Below are positions 42,387 to 51,116 of a DNA stretch of 64,000 nucleotides, piece after piece. The notes beneath the pieces were generated by a model that was given only the letters and a program-made list of their open reading frames with translations, made no database searches and had not been told where the DNA came from. Position 1 is the stretch's first letter, and each line of letters starts with the position of its first letter. Origin of the DNA: Variovorax sp. PBS-H4 (GTDB taxonomy: Bacteria; Pseudomonadota; Gammaproteobacteria; Burkholderiales; Burkholderiaceae_C); assembly GCF_901827205.1 (NCBI RefSeq), contig NZ_LR594675.1, forward strand, positions 5,884,001 through 5,948,000, written 5' to 3'. The translations under genes and the position numbers were made by a program.

Positions 42387-44075
42387 ATGGACAGCTTTGC
42401 CACCCTCACCCTTCCCATCGTGCCGGGTCCGGCAACCGAAAGCGGCGACTGGCCGACGCAGCAGCCCGACTGGGTGCGGTTCGAACGCGACGGCCCGCGC
42501 GCACTGCCTGAAGGCTTGCACTTGCGCGATTACGAGATCGTCGGCCCCATCGGCGAGGGCGGCTTCGGCGTGGTCTACCTCGCGTGGGACTCCGTGCATC
42601 AGCAACATGTCGCGATCAAGGAATACCTGCCGGCGGTGCTGGCCGTGCGCGACCGCGCCTCCACCGCGGTGATCCTTCGATCACCGCGCCACCAGGACAG
42701 CTTCCGCATCGGGCTGCGCAGCTTCGTCAACGAGGCCCGCATCCTTGCGCGATTCGACCATCCCGCGCTCGTGCGCGTGCTGCACCATTGGGAAGACAAC
42801 GGCACGGCCTACATGGCCATGCCGTACTACCAAGGCCCGACGCTGGCGCGCGCGCTGGCTGAACTGGGCCGCGCCCCGGAGGAAGCCGAACTGCGCGCAT
42901 GGCTGCAGCCACTGCTCGACGCCCTGGGCACGATGCACGCGCTGAGCTGCTTCCATCGCGACATCGCGCCGGACAACATCCTGCTCACGGACACCGGCCC
43001 CGTGCTGCTGGACTTCGGCGCCGCGCGGCGCGTGATCGACGGCGCGGGGCAATCGCCGGCCGTGGTGTTCAAGCCCGGCTTCACGCCCGTCGAGCAGTAC
43101 GGCGAGCTCGCCTCGATGCGGCAGGGGCCGTGGACCGACCTCTACGCGCTGGCGGCAGTCGTATACGCAGCGATCACCGGCCAGCCGCCGGTCTCGTCCA
43201 TCGAACGCATGCCCGACGACCCGCTGCAACCGCTTTGCACACGCGCGCACGGCCGCTACAGCGAGCCCTTCCTGGCGACCATCGATGCGGCACTGTCGGT
43301 GCTTCCGCAGGATCGGCCGCAGAGCGCGGCCGAGTTCAGCGCGCGGTTGGGCGGCGATGCGGCGGCCTGCCAGGCGGAGGGCGACGCGGCGGACTTCGCG
43401 CCGGCCCAGCCGGCGGCTTCGGATGCTCTCGAGGCCGCAGCAGCGGACGCCGTCGTGCAGTGCTTCTTGCCCCCGATCGCCTGGCCCTCGGTGCCGCGGG
43501 TCGAGCCGCTCGCAGCCCTTCCGCCGCGACCGCGGCCGCAACCAAAGCCGGCACCGCGCATTCGCTCGAAGCGTCCGGCCCTGGCGGCGACGGCGGTGGT
43601 GCTGCTCGGTCTGATGAGCGCCGGGTACTACCGCATCGGAGATCCGGTCCGAACGGAGCCGCCGCTGGCCGTGCTCGCCGCCCCGCCCACGGCGATGCCC
43701 GAGCGGACGCTGCCGATGCCGGTACCTGCGCCGCCCGGCATGCAGCCGCTGCGCGTCGTCGCCATGCCCTCGGCAGCGTTCGACGCAGCACCGCCCGCAC
43801 CCGCTGTCGAGCCCGCGCCATCAGCACGCCGTACGGCAAGGCCTGCACCTGCCCCGGAGCGTGCCGACCCCGCGCCCGGCACGGCGCATCCACCGGTCCG
43901 GGCGGCGCGCGCGCCTCGACGCGAGCCGGCCAAGCCTGCGGCGGAGCCGCCGCCCCGACTGCTGGCCGCCGCTGCGCCCTCTGATGGCGGCCGCTGCAGC
44001 GAGCTGCTGCTGCGCGCTTCGCTGCAACCCCTGGGCGCCGGCGAGGCGGCCAGTCTGAGAAGGGGATGTGAATGA
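42387..44075 (+). CDS. Membrane-anchored Ser/Thr protein kinase
   Basis: A 562-residue Hanks-type kinase. The glycine loop is GPIGEGGFGVVYLA, the ATP Lys is Lys78 in VAIKEYLP, the catalytic Asp192 is in FHRDIAPDNILL and the DFG Asp is Asp209. After the kinase domain (about 48-330) comes a Pro/Ala-rich stretch and one membrane span near residues 397-415 (LAATAVVLLGLMSAGYY). An external Pro/Ala-rich tail of about 145 residues without PASTA repeats ends in a short Cys-containing domain (GRCSELLLRASLQPLGAGEA). The stop overlaps the next ATG, so it is coupled to an OmpA-like lipoprotein gene. Confidence 0.9.
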   Translation: MDSFATLTLPIVPGPATESGDWPTQQPDWVRFERDGPRALPEGLHLRDYEIVGPIGEGGFGVVYLAWDSVHQQHVAIKEYLPAVLAVRDRASTAVILRSPRHQDSFRIGLRSFVNEARILARFDHPALVRVLHHWEDNGTAYMAMPYYQGPTLARALAELGRAPEEAELRAWLQPLLDALGTMHALSCFHRDIAPDNILLTDTGPVLLDFGAARRVIDGAGQSPAVVFKPGFTPVEQYGELASMRQGPWTDLYALAAVVYAAITGQPPVSSIERMPDDPLQPLCTRAHGRYSEPFLATIDAALSVLPQDRPQSAAEFSARLGGDAAACQAEGDAADFAPAQPAASDALEAAAADAVVQCFLPPIAWPSVPRVEPLAALPPRPRPQPKPAPRIRSKRPALAATAVVLLGLMSAGYYRIGDPVRTEPPLAVLAAPPTAMPERTLPMPVPAPPGMQPLRVVAMPSAAFDAAPPAPAVEPAPSARRTARPAPAPERADPAPGTAHPPVRAARAPRREPAKPAAEPPPRLLAAAAPSDGGRCSELLLRASLQPLGAGEAASLRRGCE

Positions 44076-45286
44076 TGATCACGACATTCGCCCGCAGCCG
44101 CCTGGCCATGTCCTTGTCCGGCGCGCTGCTGATCCTGGCGGGCTTCACCGGTTGCGCCACACCCGTGCCGCCGCCGCCCTCCAAGGCCGAGCTGCCCTTC
44201 GACCAGGCCATCGCCCAGGCCACCGACAGTCTCGTGATGCAAACGCAGAAGCAGGCGCCGCTGATTGCCCGCGCGAGCGCCAGGCGCGGCGTGGTGCTCG
44301 ATCCGATGATCGATGCCGGCAGCGCCCAGCAGACCGCGGCCACGCTGCTGCTGCAGGAAAGGGTCAGCGAACGCATGGGGTCCAGGCACGACATCATCGA
44401 GCTGCTGCCCTTGGAGAGCACGAACCTCGCCAAGGCCCGCTACCTGCTGACCGGCACCATGACGCGGCTTTCGGTTGAACGGGCGCGCAGCCCGCTGCGC
44501 ATCGACCTGGCGATCACCGAGCTGGCCAGCGGCATGGTGGTCGCCCAATCGTCGGCGGTGGCGCGCGACGACGGCCTGGACCACACGCCGCTCCCCTACT
44601 ACCAGGACACGCCGGTCCCCCTCAAGGACCAGGTCATCGACAGCTACGTGCGCACCACCACCACGCCGCCAGGCCGGCGTGCCGATCCTTACTACCTGGA
44701 GCACATCTCGGCGGCCCCGGCCATCAAGGACGCCACCACGCACTACAACGCCGAGCGCTACCAGGACGCGCTGGCGCAATACAACAGCGCCGCCCGCGCC
44801 ATGGCAGGCAACGACGCCCAACTGCGCGTGCTCAACGGCATCTACCTGAGCTCGGCCAAACTGGGCCGCACCGCGGAGGCCGAGCAGGCTTTCGGAAAGA
44901 TCGTGGCCTACGGCATCGCCCAGCACCAGCTGGGTGTGAAGTTCCTGTTCAATCCCGGCAGCACCGCCTTCTGGCCCGACGCCAAGGTCAGCGGCCCTTA
45001 CCCCATGTGGCTGCGCGAGATCGCCAGGGCCAGCGCCGGCACCAAGGTGTGCATGGACATCGTCGGACACACGAGCCGCACCGGCTCAGTCGCCTTCAAC
45101 GACATTCTTTCTGCGCAACGGGCGCGCTACATACGCCAGCGGCTGATCGACGAGGCCAGCGTGCTGGGCGAACGCACCAAGCCGAGCGGCATGGGTTTTC
45201 GCGAAAACATCATCGGCAGCGGAACCGACGACGCGGTCGATGCGCTGGATCGGCGGGTCGAGTTCAAGATCGTGGATTGCGGCTGA
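44072..45286 (+). CDS. Lipoprotein with C-terminal OmpA-like peptidoglycan-binding domain
   Basis: A 404-residue exported protein. The leader ends in the lipobox AGFTGC. A middle region (about 45-180) resembles the FlgO/CsgG-like domain that senses or assembles at the envelope (LLLQERVSERMGSRHDIIEL, YLLTGTM). A helical TPR-like stretch follows (YNAERYQDALAQYNSAARAM). The last 120 residues match OmpA/Pal peptidoglycan binding (VKFLFNPGSTAFWPDA, DIVGHTSRTGS, LSAQRARYIRQRL, DRRVEFKIV). It starts on the stop codon of the Ser/Thr kinase gene (ATGA). Confidence 0.82.
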   Translation: MMITTFARSRLAMSLSGALLILAGFTGCATPVPPPPSKAELPFDQAIAQATDSLVMQTQKQAPLIARASARRGVVLDPMIDAGSAQQTAATLLLQERVSERMGSRHDIIELLPLESTNLAKARYLLTGTMTRLSVERARSPLRIDLAITELASGMVVAQSSAVARDDGLDHTPLPYYQDTPVPLKDQVIDSYVRTTTTPPGRRADPYYLEHISAAPAIKDATTHYNAERYQDALAQYNSAARAMAGNDAQLRVLNGIYLSSAKLGRTAEAEQAFGKIVAYGIAQHQLGVKFLFNPGSTAFWPDAKVSGPYPMWLREIARASAGTKVCMDIVGHTSRTGSVAFNDILSAQRARYIRQRLIDEASVLGERTKPSGMGFRENIIGSGTDDAVDALDRRVEFKIVDCG

Positions 45287-45366
45287 ACGCCGCGAACCTG
45301 GAGGGACCAGGAGCCTTGCACTGGCAGCGTTCTCGGGCCCTGTGGGTATTCCTAAATGGATAGTTC

Positions 45367-45654
45367 TCAGGCGAGGCAGCGTGCTCGCCGATTCGACAGC
45401 TTGACCTGCAGCTCGTCGGCGACCTCGACCGCTCGATGCTCCATCACCGCCACCGGATAGCTGCCGACCACGATGTTGTCGACGCTCACGGTGGCATAGC
45501 TGAATTCGCGGCCCAGGGCCGCCGCAGCGTCCTGCAGGCACTGTGCCACGGAGGCCAGTCCTTCGCGTGCGTAGCGCCAGGTGCCGTCGCCGACGCCTAC
45601 ATAAGAATTGAAGTTGCGGTCGCCCCGCTTCGTGATTTCAACTGCCGGTTGCAT
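45367..45654 (-). CDS. Small protein, paralogue of the one at 15521-15796
   Basis: A 95-residue protein of unknown family with no signal peptide. Its pattern (QPAVEITKRG at the start, a central helix ASVAQCLQDAAAAL, the strand TVSVDNIVVGSYPV, a basic tail) follows the 91-residue protein at 15521-15796. It is convergent with the OmpA-like lipoprotein gene, 80 bases apart. Confidence 0.6.
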   Translation of the reverse strand: MQPAVEITKRGDRNFNSYVGVGDGTWRYAREGLASVAQCLQDAAAALGREFSYATVSVDNIVVGSYPVAVMEHRAVEVADELQVKLSNRRARCLA

Positions 45655-45829
45655 CGCTGTTCTCCCAGAGTTCGCTGGAGCGATTCTGGCGAGAGCACGG
45701 GCCGCGCGGAACTGGCCATTGGTCGAGTCTGCCGCTCGACATCCTTCAATTTGAGGAGGCGGCTCCTACGACAGCGGAAGGATTTGAAGAGGCGGGCAGA
45801 AGCGCCACCTCTTCACCATTCATTTTTCC

Positions 45830-46303
45830 TCAACCGCGGGCGCGGGCCTGGTCTCGCAGAGACTTGATCTGATCATGATTGCGCTGGGCGCCCTCGGCCT
45901 GTCGCTCGACCACGCTGCGAACGTCCGCCGGCAGGTTCTGCTTCAGGGCCTTGCGGTAGCGCGCGACAGCTGCGTCCTCGCCGCGCTCGCATTCCTCGAG
46001 CATCGACAGTTCGCTGTTGGCGCCCACTGCACCCTTCACATGCACCCAGCCTCGGTGCATCGCGCCGGTCGTGGTGCCACCTTCGGCCGGCTTGCCGCCG
46101 CTGGCCACGATCAGTTGCGCGAGTTCGCTCGCCGCCTGCGCGCAGCCGGCGGCGCGATCGCTGAACACGCGCTTCATCTCGGCCGATTCCACTTCCTCGG
46201 CGCATGTGCGAAAGCCATACTCGCCGTCGCGCGAGTTCTCGAGCAGGTCGTTCAGGACGTCCACCACGTCGTCTGCGGCCATCACTTGGGTATCCATTGC
46301 CAT
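45830..46303 (-). CDS. PA2169-type four-helix-bundle protein (DUF2383)
   Basis: A 157-residue all-helical protein of the ferritin-like DUF2383 group. Helices start with VDVLNDLLENSRDGEYGFRT (20 residues shown). Acidic and His residues sit at helix positions suited to a metal site (EECERGEDAAVARYRKAL, RNHDQIKSLRD). Known relatives are stress-related and of unclear function. The gene stands alone with its own promoter gap on each side. Confidence 0.85.
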   Translation of the reverse strand: MAMDTQVMAADDVVDVLNDLLENSRDGEYGFRTCAEEVESAEMKRVFSDRAAGCAQAASELAQLIVASGGKPAEGGTTTGAMHRGWVHVKGAVGANSELSMLEECERGEDAAVARYRKALKQNLPADVRSVVERQAEGAQRNHDQIKSLRDQARARG

Positions 46304-46465
46304 GAAAGTACTCCTTGGGGTTCAGCGGTCCCGTGCGGGACGCTTGCTGGAGTCTTCATGATTGGCCGCAGGCCCGCGCGCGACGTCAGCATCGCCTGAC
46401 GGCGCCTGTAGGGCGGTACCGCCCTCACAGCCTTCCAGGCGACTTCCGTCCACGCCCGATCCAAA

Positions 46466-48916
46466 CTAAGTACGGCTGCGGGGGAACTTCGACGAGATCT
46501 GAAGCCACGCTTCCTGGCCCATGCTTGCCTCGATGTCCTTGCCGATCTTCAGGAAGCGCATCACTTGCAGCTCGAACAAGTGCACCATATCGCCCACGAC
46601 ATGGTTGGCCCGACGCTCCGGATCGAACCTGCACGGAGAAAGATCGTCCGCCAGGCTGATGAGCGCATGCGCCGCTGCGGCGTGCAGTTCCACCCTTCTG
46701 ACCGGATCTTCAACCTGTCCCATCCAGACGAGGGTGTCGCGCCCCAGCTGCTTGTCGCTCAGCATGGCGCGCAAGACTTTGTGCAAGTCGCTGCCCGACA
46801 GCAAGAGCTGGTCGTTCACTTTCAACCTCAGCATGACGTCCAGGCCCTCCTGGGCCCAGGGGAACGGCAGCCGATGCAGCAATTCATCCGCGCCACCGCG
46901 CAGGCCGTCTGCGGCAGCGGCATCGATGGCGTTCATCGCCAGGAGAACCATGGGACCCGTCGGGAGGTCGGCGTCCCGGTCGAGCATGGCCCACAGCGCC
47001 CGCCAACCACGGGCCCACGATTGCGGGTCGCGAACCGGCTCGAACGGCACAAAGAATTTGCGCCAACGTTCGATCTGCCCCAAGGGCGTCCTGGCCGAAG
47101 GGTCCAAGACCCTCGCGATACGACCCTTGCCATCGTGACTGAACTGCACGAGGCCCTGGACGGCCAACAAGGCAGCCCCCAGATCAATGCGATCCGCGAG
47201 CCCGTTGAACAACGCCCGGATCTTTGGCGAGCTCCAGACGCCCGAGGCGAGGCCACGCACCACGGCTTGCGCGACCAACTTTCGGCCGTCTTCTATCATC
47301 AAAAGGATGTCGAGACCTACATGAGGCTCCTCGCTGCAAAAGCCGGGCAACGCATCGACCATGCGCGCCAGGAGGCTGCCGGAGGGGTTTGGAGTGGATT
47401 CACCGGATTCCAGGATTTGCTCGATGGCCCACTGCTGGAATGCCGCCGTGCGGAAGCGCGTTGCTACAAGCCTCGCCCCCGACCGCGCACATTGCGCGTC
47501 GCCCGTCGCAAGGAGCACGCGGGCCATCTGCACCTCCACCACGTCCCCTGCCTCCGCCGCCGCCGTCAGCCTCTCGGACACGCGCTGGACAAGGTCGCGG
47601 AGCGCCGTATCGCAGAACTCCGGATGCGGGCAGGCGCGGATGGCGAGTGCAGCCTTGAACAGATCCCCCGATTCGATGGCGCCGCGAAAGGCATCGGCCA
47701 GACCGATCAACGCCTTCGCAGACTTTGCAATGGCGTAGCCGGTCTTTGTCTTGACCGAAATCGACAACCGGGATTTCGCGACGGAGCCCCGGCTCAACAT
47801 CGCCTCGAGGCAGGTCTTGTAGGCCTGATAGGCCGGGCCGCTGCAGCGCACCGCCTGCCATCCCACCACGACCATCATGTGAGACCGCAGCGCGAGGCCA
47901 TCTCTTTCGTCGATCTTGTCGCTGAGCTCTGCAAGCCCGAGCAGGCGGGTCACGCACGCCTCGGGGGACGACTGGGTCAGCGCCTGTTCCGCTGCAACGC
48001 ACAGGACTTCGGTTCGCATGCTTGCCGGCAATCCGCCGACCAGGTCGCGCGTCAGCTCGGGCAGCCGGGCCATTTCCCTCAGCTTGGTGGCGAATTCCGC
48101 GAGCCCGGCGTCGTCGGTGCCGGGAGGCAACTCGTCCATGGCGGGGCAGGCGACGGCCATGATCGTCAGCGCCCAGGGACCATGGGTCGTCTTGAGCAGG
48201 TCTGCGAACGACAGCAGCAGGTGCAGTTCCGCGAGGCATTTGCCCGCGTCCTGCGTCAGGGCGCGTTCCACCGTGAGGCGCACGGCCTCGACGAAGTCAT
48301 CGCCGTCGAGCCCGTCCACCAACTCGAGCGTGAGCGCTGGAAACACGGCCGCCACGCTCGTCCTCGTCTCCACGGGGCACCACCGCAGCAGTCCGAACAG
48401 CTGACGCAGGTTTCCGTCGCGCAGCGCCTTGTGCGCCGCGGCATCCAACGCCCTGTTCAGCGGGTTGCGGACTTGCGGGTCGTCGCAACGCCTCCAACGG
48501 TCAACGCACTCGCCGCCGCACAGTTTCAACAGGTTGAACCGCACCGCCGGTTCGCACAGCCGAAGCAAGGTGCATGCTGCCACCAGGCAGTCTGCGTAGA
48601 CCAGGATCCCGATCGCCTCGGCCATGCGGTCCACGTCCTGTTCGCCGATCATCGACAACGCAACGATGCGGTCGTCTTCGGTGCTCAGGCCCTCGACCTT
48701 TTTCAGGCACGTCAGGACCTTTTCCCATTTGTCGCCGCACGCCGCCTTCGTCAAAGGCGGAAGGGGCCTGGTGGTCTGTCTTCTGCCTTCGGTGTTCCGT
48801 GGCGAAACGACGGTCCGCAGACCTCGATTGGATGGCGAATCCGAGTTCGCCGGGGGCAACTCGTAGGAGGCAACGCGTCGCCGCAGGTCTGTCGTATCGC
48901 TATGGAGGGGTCTCAC
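46466..48916 (-). CDS. Unknown 816-residue helical protein, candidate secreted effector
   Basis: I recognise no family. The start is a GTG; no ATG occurs in frame for about 90 codons. Residues 1-60 are polar and disordered, rich in Ser, Thr, Pro and Arg and poor in hydrophobics. The rest is almost entirely alpha-helical, with regular Leu/Ala/Val-rich helix pairs that suggest ARM/HEAT-like repeats. There are many Cys residues and no signal peptide or membrane span. The gene directly upstream on the same strand, 65 bases away, looks like a type III secretion chaperone. A disordered start followed by a helical-repeat body is common among type III effectors, but that role is inferred. Confidence 0.6.
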   Translation of the reverse strand: MRPLHSDTTDLRRRVASYELPPANSDSPSNRGLRTVVSPRNTEGRRQTTRPLPPLTKAACGDKWEKVLTCLKKVEGLSTEDDRIVALSMIGEQDVDRMAEAIGILVYADCLVAACTLLRLCEPAVRFNLLKLCGGECVDRWRRCDDPQVRNPLNRALDAAAHKALRDGNLRQLFGLLRWCPVETRTSVAAVFPALTLELVDGLDGDDFVEAVRLTVERALTQDAGKCLAELHLLLSFADLLKTTHGPWALTIMAVACPAMDELPPGTDDAGLAEFATKLREMARLPELTRDLVGGLPASMRTEVLCVAAEQALTQSSPEACVTRLLGLAELSDKIDERDGLALRSHMMVVVGWQAVRCSGPAYQAYKTCLEAMLSRGSVAKSRLSISVKTKTGYAIAKSAKALIGLADAFRGAIESGDLFKAALAIRACPHPEFCDTALRDLVQRVSERLTAAAEAGDVVEVQMARVLLATGDAQCARSGARLVATRFRTAAFQQWAIEQILESGESTPNPSGSLLARMVDALPGFCSEEPHVGLDILLMIEDGRKLVAQAVVRGLASGVWSSPKIRALFNGLADRIDLGAALLAVQGLVQFSHDGKGRIARVLDPSARTPLGQIERWRKFFVPFEPVRDPQSWARGWRALWAMLDRDADLPTGPMVLLAMNAIDAAAADGLRGGADELLHRLPFPWAQEGLDVMLRLKVNDQLLLSGSDLHKVLRAMLSDKQLGRDTLVWMGQVEDPVRRVELHAAAAHALISLADDLSPCRFDPERRANHVVGDMVHLFELQVMRFLKIGKDIEASMGQEAWLQISSKFPRSRT

Positions 48917-48981
48917 GAATTTTCCCGTCTGATGTGAGTGGAGATGTGAAGCGCCGGCAAGCCGTCCGGCGTGCGCCGGGC

Positions 48982-49488
48982 TCAGCAGCGCAGAAATGCG
49001 CCCGATCCGATCTCGGCCAGCCCGGGGTGGGTATCCGGCCGTGGATCAGGCGGCTCGGGATGCAGGCGGACGGCCCAGGACGCGCAGGTTCGTGTAAATG
49101 CCTCCAGCACGCCCGGCCATTCGCCCGGATCGTCCGGGACGGCGGGGAAGAGCATCGACAAGGTCAGCAAGCCAGTCTGTCGATGGACATCGACCGACCA
49201 GTGCGCCCCCCCGCCCGTCCAGCGCGCCACGATGTCCTGCACATGGCGCGGCGCGTCTTCGTCCAAGTCGTCGTCCTCGTCGGCTTCTGCGAGGGCTTGC
49301 AGCAATTCGGCGCGCACATAGCCTGCGCCCGCGAACAGTTCGACCCGGCCGCCCGGCACCATGGCGGCGTGGACCTGCAGGTCTTCTCCAGCCTCGAACG
49401 CGAGACTGCCATCGGAGCCGGTGCAGCTGGGCGTCCGCTCCACCGAGGCAAGATACAGGTCGAGGCTGTGAGCCAATTGAGCGGTCAT
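48982..49488 (-). CDS. Type III secretion chaperone-like protein (CesT type)
   Basis: A 168-residue acidic protein that follows the CesT/Tir chaperone plan. The first strands carry DGSLAFEAGEDLQVHAAMV and GRVELFAGAGYV, then the helix AELLQALAEADE. An acidic insert follows, then the conserved-looking WTGGGAHWSVDVHRQTGLLT, LSMLFP, and the last helix WPGVLEAFTRTCASWAVRL. The Pro/Asp-rich tail is extra. AGAGGAG precedes the ATG. Such chaperones are usually encoded next to the effector they serve, here the 816-residue protein. No secretion-apparatus gene is in the window, and remote similarity is the only evidence. Confidence 0.55.
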   Translation of the reverse strand: MTAQLAHSLDLYLASVERTPSCTGSDGSLAFEAGEDLQVHAAMVPGGRVELFAGAGYVRAELLQALAEADEDDDLDEDAPRHVQDIVARWTGGGAHWSVDVHRQTGLLTLSMLFPAVPDDPGEWPGVLEAFTRTCASWAVRLHPEPPDPRPDTHPGLAEIGSGAFLRC

Positions 49489-49504
49489 CGGGTGTCGCTC
49501 CTCT

Positions 49505-49521
49505 GGGATAGTGGTTATCCC
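49505..49521. promoter_or_regulatory. Short inverted repeat in the leader of the chaperone-like gene
   Basis: gggata (49505-49510) and tatccc (49516-49521) form a six-base stem with a five-base loop. It lies 17 bases upstream of the ATG at 49488, just after the promoter candidate, so it would be in or near the transcribed leader. Confidence 0.35.
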
Positions 49522-49523
49522 GC

Positions 49524-49551
49524 TGAGTGACTGATCTCTCGTCTTGGTTCC
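49524..49551 (-). promoter_or_regulatory. HrpL-type (hrp box) promoter candidate
   Basis: Read on the minus strand, GGAACC (49551-49546) is followed by 15 bases and then TCACTCA (49530-49524). The hrp box recognised by the ECF sigma factor HrpL is GGAACC-N15/16-CCACNNA, so only one fixed base differs. It points at the chaperone-like gene, whose ATG is 36 bases further on. A match this loose can occur by chance; position is what makes it notable. Confidence 0.4.
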
Positions 49552-49562
49552 ATCACGAGAGA
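49535..49562. promoter_or_regulatory. Inverted repeat overlapping the promoter candidate
   Basis: tctctcgt (49535-49542) and acgagaga (49555-49562) are perfect eight-base arms with a 12-base spacer. It overlaps the GGAACC element and could be a regulator site. No T-run follows, so a terminator is less likely. Confidence 0.4.
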
Positions 49563-49701
49563 AGATCACGCATGCCCGCCCGTGCTGCCTGCCGCTGCTG
49601 ACCTCGAATCGGAGAAGAACCATGAAACATCGAATTCACCCATGGGCACCTGGAGGCCCGGCTGCACGCGGGTCCGGAGCGCCGCAGGCGGAGCGCATCT
49701 C

Positions 49702-51063
49702 GTGAGCGCCGTCTCCGACGAAATGGGCAAGGCGGCCGCCGCGCCCGCCTTCGTCACCTTCGCCGAGGCCTTTCGCTTCTGGCTCAAGCTCGGCTTCATC
49801 AGCTTCGGCGGGCCCGCAGGGCAGATTTCGATCATGCACACCGAGCTGGTCGAGCGCCGGCGCTGGATCAGCGAGAAGCGCTTCCTCCACGCGCTGAACT
49901 ACTGCATGCTGCTGCCGGGGCCCGAGGCGCAGCAACTGGCCACCTACATCGGCTGGCTGATGCACCGGACCTGGGGCGGCGTCGTCGCCGGTGCGTTGTT
50001 CGTGCTGCCTTCGCTGTTCATCCTGATCACGCTGTCATGGATCTACCTGCGCTTCGGCCACGTGCCGGCGGTGGAGGGCCTCTTCTACGGAATCAAGCCC
50101 GCTGTCACGGCGCTGGTGCTGCACGCGGCGCACCGCATCGGCACGCGGGCGCTGCGCAATCCCTGGATGTGGGGCATCGCGGCGGCAGCCTTCGTGGCCA
50201 TCTTTGCCTTCCACACGCCCTTTCCGGCCATCATCCTCGCGGCCGGGCTGATCGGCCACTTCGGCGCGCGCCGCGCACCGGCGGTGTTCGCGCTCGGGGG
50301 CGGCCATGGCGGCGCGCAGCACAGCTACGGGCCGGCGCTGATCGATGACGCCACGCCGACACCGCCGCACGCGCGCTTCTCGCGCGCCCACCTGGCGAAG
50401 CTGCTGGCCGCCGGACTGGGAATGTGGGCGCTGGCGATGGGCGCGCTCCTCGCCACGCAGGGCGTGCAGGGCACGCTGGCACAGATGGGCTGGTTCTTCA
50501 CGAAGGCGGCGCTCCTGACCTTCGGCGGCGCCTACGCGGTGCTGCCCTATGTCTACCAGGGCGCGGTCGAGCAGCACCATTGGCTGTCAGCTGCGCAGAT
50601 GATCGATGGCCTGGCCCTGGGCGAGACGACGCCGGGCCCGCTGATCATGGTGGTGGCCTTCGTAGGCTTCGTCGGCGGCTGGGTCCGGCAGGTACTCGGG
50701 CCCGACGCCGTCTTTCTTGGTGGCGCGCTGGCGGCCACGGTGGTCACCTTCTTCACCTTCCTGCCTTCGTTCGTCTTCATCCTGGCCGGCGGTCCCCTCG
50801 TCGAGGCCACGCATGGCAAGCTCGGCTTCACCGCGCCGCTGTCGGCGATCACCGCGGCGGTGGTCGGCGTGATCCTGAACCTGGCACTGTTCTTCGCCTA
50901 CCACGTGCTCTGGCCGCAGGGCTTCGCCGGCCGCTTCGACTGGGTGTCGGCACTCATCGCCGTGGCTGCGGCGCTCGCCCTCTTCCGCTTCAAGATCGGC
51001 GTGATGCCGCTCCTCGGCGCGTGTGCGCTGGTCGGACTCGCCGTGACGCTGGGCAGGGGCTGA
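49702..51063 (+). CDS. chrA: Chromate transporter ChrA, two-domain form
   Basis: A 453-residue inner-membrane protein of the chromate ion transporter family, exporting chromate. Both halves carry the CHR motif: FWLKLGFISFGGPAGQISIM with LPGPEAQQLATYIG in the first, and FTKAALLTFGGAYAVLPYV with LGETTPGPLIMVVAFVG in the second. The start is uncertain. GTG at 49702 follows GGCGGAG; an ATG seven codons later and an ATG 20 codons earlier also fit. Function in sulfate-like anion export generally is also possible. Confidence 0.9.
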   Translation: MSAVSDEMGKAAAAPAFVTFAEAFRFWLKLGFISFGGPAGQISIMHTELVERRRWISEKRFLHALNYCMLLPGPEAQQLATYIGWLMHRTWGGVVAGALFVLPSLFILITLSWIYLRFGHVPAVEGLFYGIKPAVTALVLHAAHRIGTRALRNPWMWGIAAAAFVAIFAFHTPFPAIILAAGLIGHFGARRAPAVFALGGGHGGAQHSYGPALIDDATPTPPHARFSRAHLAKLLAAGLGMWALAMGALLATQGVQGTLAQMGWFFTKAALLTFGGAYAVLPYVYQGAVEQHHWLSAAQMIDGLALGETTPGPLIMVVAFVGFVGGWVRQVLGPDAVFLGGALAATVVTFFTFLPSFVFILAGGPLVEATHGKLGFTAPLSAITAAVVGVILNLALFFAYHVLWPQGFAGRFDWVSALIAVAAALALFRFKIGVMPLLGACALVGLAVTLGRG

Positions 51064-51116
51064 ACACGCACCTCCGGACGCGGAGGACGCGAAGGTCGTC
51101 CGGACCTCCGCTTTCC

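Noticed and set aside
49489..49640. PIP box (TTCGB-N15-TTCGB) for HrpX-type control upstream of the chaperone-like gene
   Set aside because: Two TTCGA elements occur on the minus strand, but with 21 bases between them and with A at the last position, so they do not fit.
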